Positions 1 through 11,782 of a DNA stretch of 64,000 bases are shown piece by piece. A model generated the notes under the pieces. It saw only the letters and a program-made list of their open reading frames with translations, had not been told where the DNA came from and made no database searches. Positions within the stretch are counted from its first letter, which is position 1; each line of letters opens with the position of its first letter. The DNA comes from Mytilus californianus (taxonomy: Eukaryota > Mollusca > Bivalvia > Mytilida > Mytilidae): assembly GCF_021869535.1 (NCBI RefSeq), contig NW_026262712.1:108745640-108809639 (forward strand), in the 5' to 3' direction. A program made the position numbers and the translations under genes.

Positions 1-242
1 GTTTTTAAATTTGAAAGTCTTACACCTATGTTTATAAGGTACTGAAACGCTACCTTGGAAAATTTATCATCACCTAGATTGAATATAGTATATAAATATA
101 TAATAAGAACACAGTAAATAACACTTCAGGATTAACAGTACACCAGCAGTTTAATTCTAACATTGATGAATGGAAGTTATAATAGTGAAAAGTACAGAGC
201 ATGCTGAAGGTGTCAATACAATGTTTAATAAAAAAAAATCAC

Positions 243-310
243 CTTTCACAGTAGGCATCCAACTTTCCAAGGTCATCTGATAAACCAACTAATATGTCTA
301 AAGTACCAAC
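243..310 (-). CDS. ATP6V1C: V-type proton ATPase subunit C, second coding exon (partial gene)
   Basis: This exon encodes residues 45-66 of subunit C of the cytosolic V1 sector of the vacuolar proton pump. Subunit C bridges the stator stalks and is the piece released and rebound when V1 and Vo separate. The translation begins VGTLDILVGLSDDLGKLDAY and matches the animal subunit C segment that follows PDLK. The acceptor (ctcaacag before base 310) and the donor (GT at 242-241) are both clear on the minus strand. The 68-nt length leaves two bases of a split codon, so the reading continues in an exon left of the window. The previous exon ends in phase 0, which fits. The remaining three quarters or more of the roughly 380-residue protein lies outside the window. 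Confidence 0.95.
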
Positions 311-659
311 CTGTTGAGAAAAAAAACTATTAAAAAGAATAAATTTGAGTTGACAACAAATTAAATAAAATTATTAAAAAATTCAAAGAGATTAAATATT
401 TATGATGAAAGGATTATATGTATATGGAAAGTGTCAACCATTTAGAATAAGTGACACTTTTTCAAACTGCTGAATATAATTACAATGTATATCATGTACA
501 TGCAACAATGACTTTTAATCTATGTATTAATATTTTCTACTTAGCATTTAGAATAGAAAACAATGTAATTGGCTTTCTTATAAGTGTTGTTTTCAGAGCT
601 TTGAGTATATCTATAAGACTCAAGGGTATTGCTTATACTGATATAATTGTATAATACTA

Positions 660-842
660 ATCTCAGTGTGCATGACACCTTTATAGCTTACTATGCGGTA
701 TGGGTTTTTTCTCATTGTTGTTGGCCGTACGGTGACCCACAACTGCATAGTTGTTATTACTTGTTAACCTCTATGTCATTTGGTCTCTTGTGGAGCGTTC
801 TCTCATTGGCAATCATACCCAATCTTCTTATTTTCATATGAC
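660..842 (+). repeat. Interspersed repeat, family A
   Basis: The segment contains 'tatgcggtatggg', 'gccgtacggtgaccc', 'tttggtctcttgtgga' and 'ctcattggcaatcatacc' in order. The same series recurs at 42520-42640 and, as fragments, at 24920-24965, 26375-26560 (inverted), 38655-38910 (inverted) and 47655-47705 (inverted). The open frames across it are incidental. It lies in an intron of the V-ATPase subunit C gene. Confidence 0.8.
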
Positions 843-1225
843 ACATATTTCAGGAGTAACTGAAATCTGGAACATTGGAAATTAAAAATTTGGAAATTCA
901 AATACATGCCATGCAAAACATTTGAGAGTATCAAAAACCACATAACCTTATATAACCCGCTTTTTACTAGACTAACTAACTAGGTTATTATGCCACAAGG
1001 TAGGTCACAAGGTAACAAATCAGATCAGTCTTTGCTCTTTCCTTTAACTGACCATGCAGATATGTATAATGTATTTTGCAGGGAGATAACTCATTGGTGT
1101 ACATGTAATACAGCCATGCAGTCAACCAAACACCTCCCACTGTCCTGAGAACACTGAAGGATTAAAAATACAGCGAGTTGTCCCTACAAATGTACATTTA
1201 TTTAATGCAATTTATAATATTATAC

Positions 1226-1368
1226 CTTTAGATCAGGAATAGCAAATTTATAGTTTGTAGATAGCATATTCTGATTAGCTGTTGCCATGCATAATTTGTC
1301 AAAAGTTTGTTGACATGTTTTATCTCCAGGGGCTGATACCAACCAAAACTCTGCCATGGTTCACTCAA
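1226..1368 (-). CDS. ATP6V1C: V-type proton ATPase subunit C, start-codon exon
   Basis: This exon carries the start codon (minus strand, 1357-1355) and encodes 44 residues, beginning [20 protein letters not shown] and ending AIPDLK. Animal subunit C begins M-x-EFWL-x-SAPG-x-KTCQQT, so the identification is strong and the start is fixed by homology. Eleven untranslated bases (1358-1368) precede the ATG after a cag acceptor with a long pyrimidine tract. At least one noncoding first exon and the promoter must therefore lie further right; I could not locate them. The donor is GT at 1225-1224. Intron 1225-311 holds a family A repeat near 670-842 and otherwise AT-rich sequence. Nothing is broken in the visible part. 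Confidence 0.97.
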
Positions 1369-1529
1369 CTGAAAAAGTAAAAAAAAAATTTCTAACGATC
1401 TGTAATGAAAATTATTACGACAATATCAGGAATTATTTGTTACTTATTAAAAGAATATTTTTCTGTTATCTCCTTTTCTCTTTTGTTGATATAAGTTGTA
1501 ATAACCCTTACACAATGTATTTGTAATAT

Positions 1530-2440
1530 AAACTAGAGGCTCTAAAGAGCCTGTGTCGCTCACCTTGGTCTATGTGCATATCAAACAATGGACATGCTCC
1601 AACATTGTAGACGAGAATAGACTTCATGACAAAAATCTCTATCTTGTTGATCTTGTATTACTGATCTTTTAGTCTGTTTAGTTTCTCTCTATCTTCTTTA
1701 GTTTTTGCTCAAAACACAAAAGAGGGTAAAAAAAATCCTCATTTAAGGGTAATCACTCCTATGAAGAGTGACAGTCTACTAACTATATCGGCAAAATTTG
1801 ACTTTTTAATAGATCTTGCCTTGCTGATCATTTTTGTGATTAAAAGCGTTTATTTATCTATTATAATTTAAATCATATAAGGCATAACGGAAAAAAAAAG
1901 GTTTCTCTCTATTAAAATATCATAGTTTTCATGATAATACGCAAAAATGAAAAAAAATGGTAAAATTTGTCATTTATGGGCAATAACTCCTATAAGAATT
2001 TGTCTAACAGTTTCAACGTATATGGACAATTGGTAGAGCTCATTATTCTGAACATTTTGCTCCTTTGAGATTTTCTCTATTCATAATGGTTAAAAAAAAA
2101 ATATACTTGCATTTTACCCCTATGTTCTATTTTTAGCCATGTCTGCCATGTTGGTTGGTAGGCGGGGTCATCACTCATCAGACACATTTTTTAAACTAGA
2201 TACTTTAATGATGATTGTGGCCAAGTTTGGTAAAATTTGTCTCTGTAGTTTCAGGAGAAGATTTTGGTAAAAGATTACAAAAATTGACAAAAAATTGTTA
2301 AAAATTGACTATAAAGGGCAATAACTCCATAAGGGGTCAATTGACCATTTTGGTCATGTTGACTTATTTGTAGATCTTACTTTTCTGAACATTATTGCTG
2401 TTTACAGTTTATCTCCATCTATAATAATATTCAAGATAAT
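1530..2440 (-). repeat. Interspersed repeat, family B, inverted and interrupted copy
   Basis: It begins with the mirror of the family B end ('ctagaggctctaaagagcc', 'gtgtcgctcaccttggtc'). It contains the recurrent 'ggcaataactcc', 'agccatgtctgcc' and 'gatgattgtggccaag' blocks seen in the full plus-strand copy at 55911-57202. It is cut at about 2440 by family D. A further B fragment in the same orientation follows at 5775-6090. Confidence 0.8.
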
Positions 2441-3412
2441 AAACTGTTAACACAGAGATATGTCTCGCCTTTTTGTACTTTTGATAATGCAATAGTTGAA
2501 ATTAAAATAGCAATTCTTTAACATGTAGGTTATGCAAATATTCAAAGTCAATGAACCATGACTGAAGGTACAGGGCAAAACAATCTCCATGGAAATGAGA
2601 TGTGCCAATGCTAATACAACTGCATACCAAATACCATAGACTTATAAGTCGTTCCCTTTCAACAAACCTAAACACAAACATTGACTTGTAAACTATGTAA
2701 AAGTTTCAAAGTCAATGAACCATGATGAGGGGGTGGGGCTACATAATCTCCATGGAAACAAGAGTTGCAAATGCCAATAAATTTGCATACCAAATATCAT
2801 TGACTTAACATTAGCAGTTCATCTTAAATTGATCTAATCACAAACTAATACATGTAAACTTCGCAACAGTTTCAAAGTCAATAGACCATGACTGAGGGGG
2901 TGGGACCAAATACTCTCCATGGAAATGAGATATGCTAATGCTTATACAATTGCATACCAATTAACATTGGCCTACCACTAATGGTTCCCCTTGAACTGAC
3001 ATAATCACAAACTAAGCAAAAGTTTCACTCAATGCAATAGACCATGACTGCGGGGGCGGGACCAAATATTCTCCATGGAAATGAGATATGCCAATGCTTA
3101 TACAACTGCATACCAAATATCATTGACTTACCACTAGTGGTTCCCCATAAACTGACCTAATCACAAACTAATACATGTAAACTAAGCAAAAGTTTCAGTC
3201 AATAGACCACGACTGAGGGGGCAGGGCCAAATAATCTCCATTGAAATGAGATGTGCCAGTGCTAATACAACTGCATACCGAATATCATTAACCAACCACT
3301 AGTGGTTCACCTCAAACTAGACCTAATCACAAACTAATACATTGTTGACGCTGCTGCCGCCGGAAACAGCATACCTATGTCTCACTTTTTGACTCCGTCA
3401 AGGCGAGACAAT
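2440..3412 (+). repeat. Family D element with ~165-bp internal tandem repeats
   Basis: It is bounded by 'gagatatgtctcgcc' on the left and 'aaggcgagacaataacc' on the right, which are inverted relative to each other. Inside are about five diverged units of ~165 bp. Each carries 'aaagtcaatgaaccatgac', 'ctccatggaaatgaga' and 'cataccaaatatcattgac'. The same element recurs inverted at 58233-59625, and again around 41230-44310, where it is split by a transposon. Confidence 0.8.
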
Positions 3413-3619
3413 AACCAATAAAATGCTCCGCAGGGCGCAGCTTGATACGACCGCAGAGGTCGAACCCTGAACAGTTGGGGGAAGTATGGACACAACATTC
3501 AAGCTTGATACAGCTTTGGATTTGGATTGTGATTAAATATTTGACACAGCATAGGTTTCTAACACAGATTGAATGTGGTCTAAGAACTTAAAAATTTTAA
3601 ATTGGACATTCACCTATTA

Positions 3620-4660
3620 TGGTCCAATATCCAAAATCTAAATACATGGTTAGATTCAGCATATCAAAGAACCCCAAGAATTCAATTTTTGATGAAATCA
3701 AACAAAGTTTAATTTTGGACCCTTTTGACCTCAATGTGGACAAAGTTGATAACAGGGCCCAAAAATCAAAAATCTAAATACATGGTTAGATTCAGCATAT
3801 CAAAGAACCCCATATATTCAATTTTTGTTGAAATCAAACAAAGTTTAATTTTGGACCCCGATTTGGACCAACTTGAAAACTGGGCCCATAATCAAAAATC
3901 TAAATACATGTTTAGATTCAGCATATCAAAGAACCCTAAGAATTCAATTTTTGTTAAAATCAAACTAAGTTTAATTTTGGACCCTTTGGACCTTAATGTA
4001 GACCAATTTGAAAACGGAACCAAAAAATTAAGAATCTAAATACACGGTTAGATTCGGCATATCAAAGAACCCCAATAATTCAATTTTTGATGAAATCAAA
4101 CAAAGTTTAATTTTGGACCCTTTTGACCTCAATGTGGACAAAGTTGATAACGGGGCCCAAAAATCAAAAATCTAAATACATGGTTAGATTCAGCATATCA
4201 AAGAACCCCATATATTCAATTTTTGTTGAAATCAAACAAAGTTTAATTTTGGACCCCGATTTGGACCAACTTGAAAACTGGGCCCATAATCAAAAATCTA
4301 AATACATGTTTAGATTCAGCATATCAAAGAACCCTAATAATTCAATTTTTGTTAAAATCAAACTAAGTTTAATTTTGGACCCTTTGGACCTTAATGTAGA
4401 CCAATTTGAAAACGGAACCAAAATTTAAGAATCTAAATACACAGTTAGATTCGGCATATCAAAGAACCCCAATAATTCAATTTTTGATGAAATCAAACAA
4501 AGTTTAATTTTGGACCCTTTGGACCTCAATGTGGACCAATTTAAAAACGGGGCCCAAAATCCAAAAACTAAATACACGGTTAGATTCAGCATATTAAAGA
4601 ACCCCATGAAATCAAGAATAAAACCCCATTGAAATTGGTCAAGAAATAAGCAATTTATAG
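3620..4660 (+). repeat. Tandem array, ~130-bp subunits in a 398-bp higher-order repeat
   Basis: The word 'aatacatggttagattcagc' or a close variant recurs at 3641, 3777, 3903, 4039, 4175, 4301, 4436 and 4571. The spacings alternate 136/126/136, so every third unit matches best, at a step of 398 bp. Open frames of ~100 codons here (3725-4039, 4123-4428) are also exactly 398 bp apart and reflect the repeat, not a gene. Confidence 0.9.
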
Positions 4661-4675
4661 GAAGTATCTTCTTTT

Positions 4676-4905
4676 GCACAATCCTGTGCTATTAAATATT
4701 TCTTGCTATTGCGCAATACTGTACAATTGACAATTTCTTGCTATTGCGCAATATTGTGCTATTGGATATTTCTTGCTATTGCGCAATACTGTGCAATTGA
4801 AGATTTCTTGCTATTGCGCAATACTGTGCAATTGAAGATTTCTTGCTATTGTGCAATACTGTGCAATTGAAAATTTCTTGCTATTGCACAATACATGTAC
4901 TTATT
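4676..4905 (+). repeat. 35-bp minisatellite
   Basis: Six copies of a unit containing 'tttcttgctattgcgcaat' sit at a regular spacing of 35 bp, at about 4700, 4735, 4770, 4805, 4840 and 4875. It lies inside composite element E. Confidence 0.85.
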
Positions 4906-5774
4906 ATATAATAATTTACACATCCTGTTTGGTGTGTATCTCCTACCATATCATTATTATTTGATTTTAAATATAAATCAGAAATAACCAACTTAAAATG
5001 GAAAATTTTAAAAGAAACAAAAAAGGAAAAAAAGAAAAAAAAGGAAAAAAAAATAAATCCCCCCCCAAAATTTTGTGAACCCCCATTATGATTCATCACC
5101 CCCAAACTCAATCCCAGCCTTCCCTTTGTGGTATGGTACCTTGCAGTACAATTTCAGAGAGATCCATACACTTGACCACAAGTTATTGTCTGGAAACTAG
5201 AAAAAAATGTGTTTTTTGGCCCCTTTTTGGCCCCAAATTCCTAAACGTTTAGGGCAATTACCCCCAAACTCAAACCCAGCTTTCCCTTTGTGATATGGAA
5301 CCTTGTAGTACAATTTCAGAAAGATCCATACACTTACACACAAGTTATTGTCATGAAACTAGAAAAATGCTTGTTTTTTGCCCCTTTTTTGGCCCCTAAT
5401 TCCTAAAATTTGGAGGCAATTACCCCCAAAATCAATCCCAGCATTCCTTTAGTGATATGGAACCTTGTGGTACAATGTCAGAGAGATCCATACACTAACA
5501 CACAAGTTATGTCTGGAAGTTACAAAAATGCTTATTTTTGGCCCCTTTTTGGCCCCTAATTCCTTTACTGTTATTACCATAACCCCCAAAATCAATCCCA
5601 ACCTTCCTTTTGTGGTATTGAACCTTGTGGTAAAATTTCATAAAGATCCATTCACTTAAACTAAATTAAGAGTGCGAAAACCAATGTGTCTTCGGACGAC
5701 GCCGGACGACGACGACGACGCCAACGTCATACCAATATACGACCACAAAAATTTTTTTGCGGTCGTATAAAAAC

Positions 5775-6090
5775 TGCAAAATTTCCTTAAAATTACCAAT
5801 TCAGGGCAGTAACCCAACAACGGGTTGTCTGATTTGTCTGATAATTTCCTGGCAGATAGATCTTGACCTGATGAACAATTTTACCCCATGTCAGATTTGC
5901 TCTAAATGCTTTAGTTTCAGAAATTTTACCCCTATGTTCTATTTTTAGCCATGGTGGCCATCTTGATTGGCGGATGGAATCATCTGACACAATTTTTAAA
6001 CTAGATACCCCAATGATGATTGTGGCCAAGTTTGGTCAAATTTGGACCAGTAGTTTCAGAGGAGAAAATATTTGTAAAAGTTAAACATTT
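5775..6090 (-). repeat. Family B fragment
   Basis: This is inverted family B sequence, recognised by 'agccatggtggccatcttg', 'gatgattgtggccaag' and 'cagtaacccaacaa'. It appears to be the other side of the B copy interrupted at 2440. The stretch 6090-6890 beyond it is AT-rich and shows no gene or repeat I recognise. Confidence 0.7.
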
Positions 6091-6889
6091 GCTCTAAACT
6101 AAGTCCTCTGTGCACATTTTTACAATAATTACAAACTCATAATGTATTATTGACAAAAAATATTTTATTCAGTGATTGTTAAAAGATATATTTGGCTTGA
6201 TAATAAATATAATTGTATGATTCATGAATTACATATTTATGTTCATGATGTTTGTTTCATGATCATTTCTGCTCGAGACACAAACATACTGTACTTCCCT
6301 CACCTAGTTGTAATCATGGTAATATTTATATCGTGAGTATACCCAAATTGCACCTATTTTGATGGATTTTTTTGCCTATAAACATTTTAGAAACAGACAA
6401 AAGTTTCCATTCTATGTTTATTTTGTAAATGAATCCTTTCTTCCTATAAATGTAGTCATGACAGTACCACAAATTCAATTTTTAATCCATACTGAATCAT
6501 AGAAAAATTGGTTTTTCAAACCGACCTTTAAACGACACAAGATTCAGAAATGAAGCGTACCTAAATTGAATACATGCTCAACTTCACATCCGTAATAACA
6601 AATAACTGATGTTTTGTTTTATTTCTCCATATCTTAAGAACAATTTGACAATAGTCAATGCTTACTCCAGTGGACTGTAAATCTATACTTGCATTTTGTA
6701 AGAAATAAATGCTTGTAACAAATTTTAAGTACTCATTTCTATAGTTGACTTTTCGTGGATGTTTCCTTTTACATAGATTTTACTTTTATCACTGGGTCCA
6801 TCATCTGTTGATATATAATGTGACCGGTTTGTGTATATTTAAATATATTTAGCTACAATGTATGTTGAAAGATGTGTATCTTTTGTTTA

Positions 6890-7285
6890 TTTTCTTTTGT
6901 TTCCTATTCTGATATCAGACTCAGACTTCTCTTATACTGAGTTTTACTGTGCATACTGTTGTGCGTTTGTTTTTTCTACATTGGCTAGAGGTATAGGGGG
7001 AGGGTTGAGATCTCAAAAAACATGTTTAACCCCGCCGCATTTTTGCGCCTGTCCCTCTGGCCTTTGTTAGTCTTGTATCATTTCTAATTTTAGTTTCCTG
7101 AGTATAATTTGGAGTTTAGTATGACGTCCATTATCACTGAACTAGTATACTTATTTGTTATGGGGCCAGCTGAAGGACGACTCCGGGTGGGGGAGTTTCT
7201 CGCTGCATTGAAGACCCATTGGTGGCCTTCAGCTGTTGTCTGCTCTATGGTCGGGTTGTTGTCTCTTTGACACAAAAACTTTGCA
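6890..7285 (+). repeat. Interspersed repeat, family F
   Basis: The landmarks are 'ttggctagaggtatagg', 'ggggccagctgaaggacg', 'gaagacccattggtggcc' and 'gggttgttgtctctttgac'. The same sequence occurs inverted at 35100-35500. I recognise it as a common mussel repeat; that attribution is from memory. The small open frames over it are not genes. Confidence 0.8.
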
Positions 7286-8030
7286 TGTTACCACCAGAGG
7301 CAGAGAACATCACTCATCAGAAAGTTAGAAATTGGCAAAGCTGACCGGTATGCCGCCAATTTATCCCCTTGATTCTATGCAATTTAGAACCAAAACCACT
7401 AAACCTAATATCAGATCCACTATATTCCAATCCTTGCTATATCTTTTGTCTGCAGCAGTTTTTAAAGATATGCACTACCCTGTCGAGAAGACTACAAATT
7501 CCGATCCGCTTCGGCATAATTGTGATAAATTGACTTTGACACTCACCTGGGCTATACACTAACACAGTTCCGCGGATTTCAAAGAAATAAAAAGTCTTCT
7601 GGAGAAAAATGTCCAATTCAAGTAGGTTAATTACATGAAAATCAAATGTTAGAGGTTAAGAAATTCTTCGAAACATATTCCTCTCACGTGAAGATATGTT
7701 CGGAATAATATTATGATTGACTTTATCATTGATTGGAACGTATCTTTCGAAGTATTCCGAAACAGCTGTGGCTAAACTACAAAACAAATTACGGATATGA
7801 TTGGGATGTCATTACGTCTTTTTTGTTAGTTTTTTTGTTGTTGCTTTTATATGTTTTTTGTTTGGGTTTTTTTTGGGGGGGGGGGGGGGGAGGCCAGGGG
7901 ATGTTTTTGTTGGGGTTTCAAATCTTTATACAGGTTTGGCTTGAAAGTAAAATATCTAAATTTTAATCAAAAACACTTATAATTGTCAAAAAATCAAAAT
8001 ATGTTATCAAATCACATATAAAATAAGGCA
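7286..8030. other. No gene recognised; contains a poly-G run
   Basis: There is an open frame at 7332-7562 with no recognisable family and no splice sites that tie it to a gene. A run of about twenty G residues at 7871-7891 could form G-quadruplex-like DNA, or could be an assembly weak point. Confidence 0.4.
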
Positions 8031-8034
8031 GTGG

Positions 8035-9258
8035 CTATTTTGCCGGCAACTTTGTTATCTACAACGTGTACAATATTTTGTCACAAATTCTCCTGATATG
8101 TGAAGAAATTTAATTACAGTTTTTTTTTCTTTCTTGGTGATAGCAACCGAAGAAAGGATGATATTAATTAATGAGTAACCCACATATTTCTTTAATAAAA
8201 GCTGTGATTCAAGTTCAATGTTCAGTTCATTTCAAAGGGCCCAACCATCACTATTTGTCACGTTTATTTTTATTGCAGTGGCTATTTTGCCGGCACCAGC
8301 AAAATAGAAAATATGCTATTTTGTCGGCTTTGATTAAAATATCTTAATTTTAGCCGGCAAAATAGCATATTTGTATAGCAAAGGCTATGTTTCCAGTACC
8401 GGCAATATAGTGATCGAATTTGTTATTTTGCCGGTTCTTTGTAAAAAGTCAATTTTAATATTTACTTTTGAAAAGTACTACGAATATGTGCATTGCCAAT
8501 TTCAAAGAATCAAATTATTACCCATATAGTAGAATAAGATAGCAGTAACAATATTTGAGATACACATAATCGTTTATAAACATGAGTCCAAGTGAAAATA
8601 GGAATTTGTAAAACAAAAACATAAAAATAAAAATATTGAGCATCCATTTGTACTCGCGGCAATGAAATCATATCGAAACATGTAGTTAGAATTACTTCAA
8701 ATTTAATCACTCACAGTCTTATATTACATTAGAATAAAATCTCAGATTTTGAACTGTATGGTGTAAAAAAAAATACATCACATCGCTTCAAAACCAAAAA
8801 TGTTTAATAACATTTCCTTTTGAAATAATAGTCAGTTCTTTGAATTACATACTGTAAACACAATCTTTTTACTAGCAAAAATGGCAAAAATGGCTTCCGC
8901 TTACCTAGAGCCGACAAAATAGCCATTGCTACAGAAATATGCTGTTTTACTGGCTCAAATTAAGACATTTTAATCAGAGCCGGCAGAATAGCATATTTTC
9001 TATTTTGCCGGTGCCGGCAAAATAGCCACTGCCATAAAAATAAACGTGACAAATAGTGATGGTTGGGCCCTTTGAAATGAACTGCACATTGTACTTGAAT
9101 CACAGCTTTTATTGCAGAAATATGTGGGTTAATTAGTACCATCCTTTCTTCGGTTGCTATTACCAAGAATGAAAAAAAATAACAGTAATTAAATTCTTAA
9201 CATATCAGGAGAATTTGTGACAAAATATTGTTCACGTTGTAGATAACAAAGTTGACGA
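8035..9258. mobile_element. Foldback element with 'GCCGGC' subterminal words
   Basis: Two inverted arms of ~340 bp (about 8053-8400 and 8905-9252) match closely. Shared blocks include 'aactttgttatctacaacg', 'caaattctcctgatatgt', 'agcaaccgaagaaaggatg' and 'aagggcccaaccatcacta'. About 500 bp of AT-rich spacer separates them. The inner part of each arm repeats the word 'ctattttgccggc' or its complement several times. No transposase frame is visible, so it is probably non-autonomous. Confidence 0.85.
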
Positions 9259-9645
9259 AACTGAATTTTATTTCAGTCTCGGTGTACTGACTATTACTCA
9301 TTCGTTTATAATTAACTACTATTTAAAAACGAGTAAACGTCAACAAATCAATATGCCTTAAAGAGTCCAAATATTCTTTAATGACAAGCAGAAAATTCCA
9401 TTTAAAAATTAGTCTTTCCTTATGAGATCTTATGAGATCGAATGCATCAGAGTTACCCCTGTTTATAAAAGTGGAGAATATACAAAATGGGCAAACAAAC
9501 ACCAAAAATCGAAAACATCGACAAAAAACACCATGGCCACAAGAAAAAAAGACTAACAGACAATAACATGCAGTCAACGAAACTGGCATGACACAGAAAA
9601 TTTGAAATAAAGCACGAACCCCGTCAAAAACCGTGGATGAACACT

Positions 9646-9692
9646 GGGACTACCGGTATTATAGTAATTAGTTAATATTATAGTCCCAGGTG
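9646..9692. repeat. Short hairpin 'gggacta...tagtccca'
   Basis: An imperfect palindrome has outer words 'tgggactaccggta' and 'tattatagtccca' around 'attagttaa'. A similar hairpin occurs at 30805-30842. The surrounding 9300-9780 is low-complexity dispersed sequence with no supported gene. Confidence 0.6.
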
Positions 9693-10059
9693 AACAGGAG
9701 ATGTTGTAGGCATGAGAACTATAACTAGACCAATATAAGTACTTTTTCCTTATCATCATTTTTTTTTTAGGTGTGGCACAGTGCATTCTAAGTTGTATGA
9801 ACATCTTCTTACATATAATCAAATTTACAAAAATCAATCAGGTTTTCGATCTGGACATTATTGCCATATACTGCTCTTATAAAATCATAGATGATTTACA
9901 GGGCGAAGAGGATAACCATGATATAGGATCTATATATCTTCATATTTTTTTCTAGTATTCTTTTTGTAGATGTTAAGGGTGATCATCACTATATATTTCC
10001 TCAGATAGAATTTTCTTATACTTTGCCAAAATGAATACTTTGCCATACTTTTTTTTTTA

Positions 10060-10340
10060 AATATAACCAAAAGTGTGGGTCACCGTGCTATTTTTCAAGC
10101 TACAAGTCGTCCAAAATTGCCCAATTTTGCATAGAGTAGTCATGAAAAAACACTTTTTTTGCGAATAAAAAGAAATCTATGAGATACAATTTTGAAATGA
10201 AATATGAAAAGATAGGTTTTATAATTTGCTTTAAGAAAATAAAAAGAAAAGATGGGGTCACCGAACTTATTTTCTTGCTACAAGTAAAAAAATGAAAATT
10301 TCACTATCATTCCAGTATAAAAATGTCGCTATAAGAGTTA
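10060..10340 (+). repeat. Diverged tandem pair with 'ggtcaccg' motif
   Basis: Two related stretches, at about 10070 and 10250, share 'gtggggtcaccg', a 'tatttt..aagctacaagt' block and AT-rich flanks. A third relative occurs near 11885 ('gggggtcacctacttag'). I see no gene here. Confidence 0.5.
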
Positions 10341-10774
10341 TCTCCCCTTATATGGCTTTGAAAAATTGCATCGATCAAAAAAAAAATTGTATTTTAAAAC
10401 AGTATAAATAGTTCAATAAATTACTTATTTGTCTTTATTTATACTAACAGTCTTACACATTGATTGTCAATCTGTCTAAATATTTGCAGATTTAAGCAAA
10501 GAACTAGACCGATTGTTTGACTTCTATTTTACAATCCAAGTGGCGGTATACAGTTAATCTAGCATTCTGTCATGTATTGAATCACTAAATATGATCATTT
10601 AAACTTTGACCCTATATACTTGATATTTTTTCATTGAAATTAATCACATTTTACTTCAAGTACCATGTTGATTCCAAAAAGATGGAATAAATAACGATTA
10701 AAAAGAAAAAGAAGATACTAATTAGAGAATCGAAACTCATAAGTCTAATAGAGACTGACAAAATCATGATTAAA

Positions 10775-10985
10775 ATTGAAAAAGACCAAAAGACAAACAT
10801 GATTGATTACAAAACACTACTTAAAAACTAAAGCCTGAGCAACACATATCCCCAAAAAAAACTCCCGGGGTGATCTCCGGAAGGGTAAGCAGAATCTTCT
10901 TCCCATGTGGCACCAGTCGTGTTGATCATGGTATGGAGAAATTTTGTTTGTATTCTCATTCGGTAATGTCACAATCGAAGAAAAG
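10775..10985 (+). repeat. Interspersed repeat with 'ccggaagggtaagcag'
   Basis: The segment contains 'ggtgatctccggaagggt', 'aagcagaatcttc' and 'catgtggcaccagtcgtgtt'. I recognise this series as a common mussel interspersed repeat. The open frame on the minus strand here is incidental. The stretch 10985-11780 shows nothing further. Confidence 0.6.
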
Positions 10986-11782
10986 AGAATGAAAAAAATG
11001 GTAACGACAGTTGGAACATATCCATGGTCATCTGGGACACAGATTTTCAATGATGGCCAACCAACTCATGATGGCGCCTGTAAAATTTTCGAACGAACGA
11101 GTTAAACTTTGCCATTAGGAACCCTTGGTTCAATAGCTTCATTGTAAGCAGCAACCGTCTATGAAGAAAATTATAATAGGGAACGAAATCTCTGGATTAT
11201 TAAAGATAAATTTATTGCAAATACTCCTTTTCATCTCAGGCATTGTTTCTCTGGATAATGTTGAAGAAGCAGCCGCGCTTGACATCTTTAAAAGCTTTTT
11301 TTTAACACACATGCTCCGGATGAAAAAATAAAAGGATGAAGAACACTCACGGACGTCAGATATAAATAGTGCTTGATACCAAGAGATTATTTTCATGCAT
11401 AGAATTGGAGATATCTATAATTATAGAATATGGCGTTACAAAAATTAATATTTAGATTAGCCAACACAGGAAATATATTTTAAACATTCTATTTCAAATT
11501 GTAAATTTAAGATAGAAAATAAATTTGGGATGCATGTTAAAATTTTGAACCCGAAAAAATTCACCGTAATAATATAGTGTAACACTTTTAAATTAGAATA
11601 TAAAAAAAACAGTGTTATTGAAAGGGATGTTGATATACCAAATACATTTAATAGACATTTCACAATGATGGCTGAAGGTACAGTTGGTAACAGTATAAGT
11701 CTAAATTTGACTCAACGGTTTTATACAATCAAAGTTAAATAATGAGAGTGAAAATTAGTATTTCAAACGTAAGAAAAGTATT

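Larger units (their letters stand above)
3413..5775 (+). repeat. Composite element E, copy 1
   Basis: One end carries 'atgctccgcagggcgcagc' and 'gaccgcagaggtcgaaccc'. The other end is the 'tatacgaccgcaaaa'-type palindrome near 5738-5772, preceded by a CGACGACG run. Between them are a ~130-bp tandem array (3620-4660), a 35-bp minisatellite (4676-4905) and a ~165-bp tandem set (5090-5660). An inverted second copy with the same ends lies at 21490-23935. I do not recognise a known transposon class, and no transposase frame is visible. Confidence 0.75.

Noticed and set aside
3725..4428. Two ~100-codon frames with a repeated peptide on the plus strand
   Set aside because: They read the 398-bp higher-order tandem repeat and lie exactly one unit apart; 398 is not a multiple of three and the mirror array gives the same frames on the other strand.
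7332..7562. Plus-strand 76-codon frame with Pro/Thr-rich start
   Set aside because: No family, no exon signals linked to a gene, sits between dispersed repeats.
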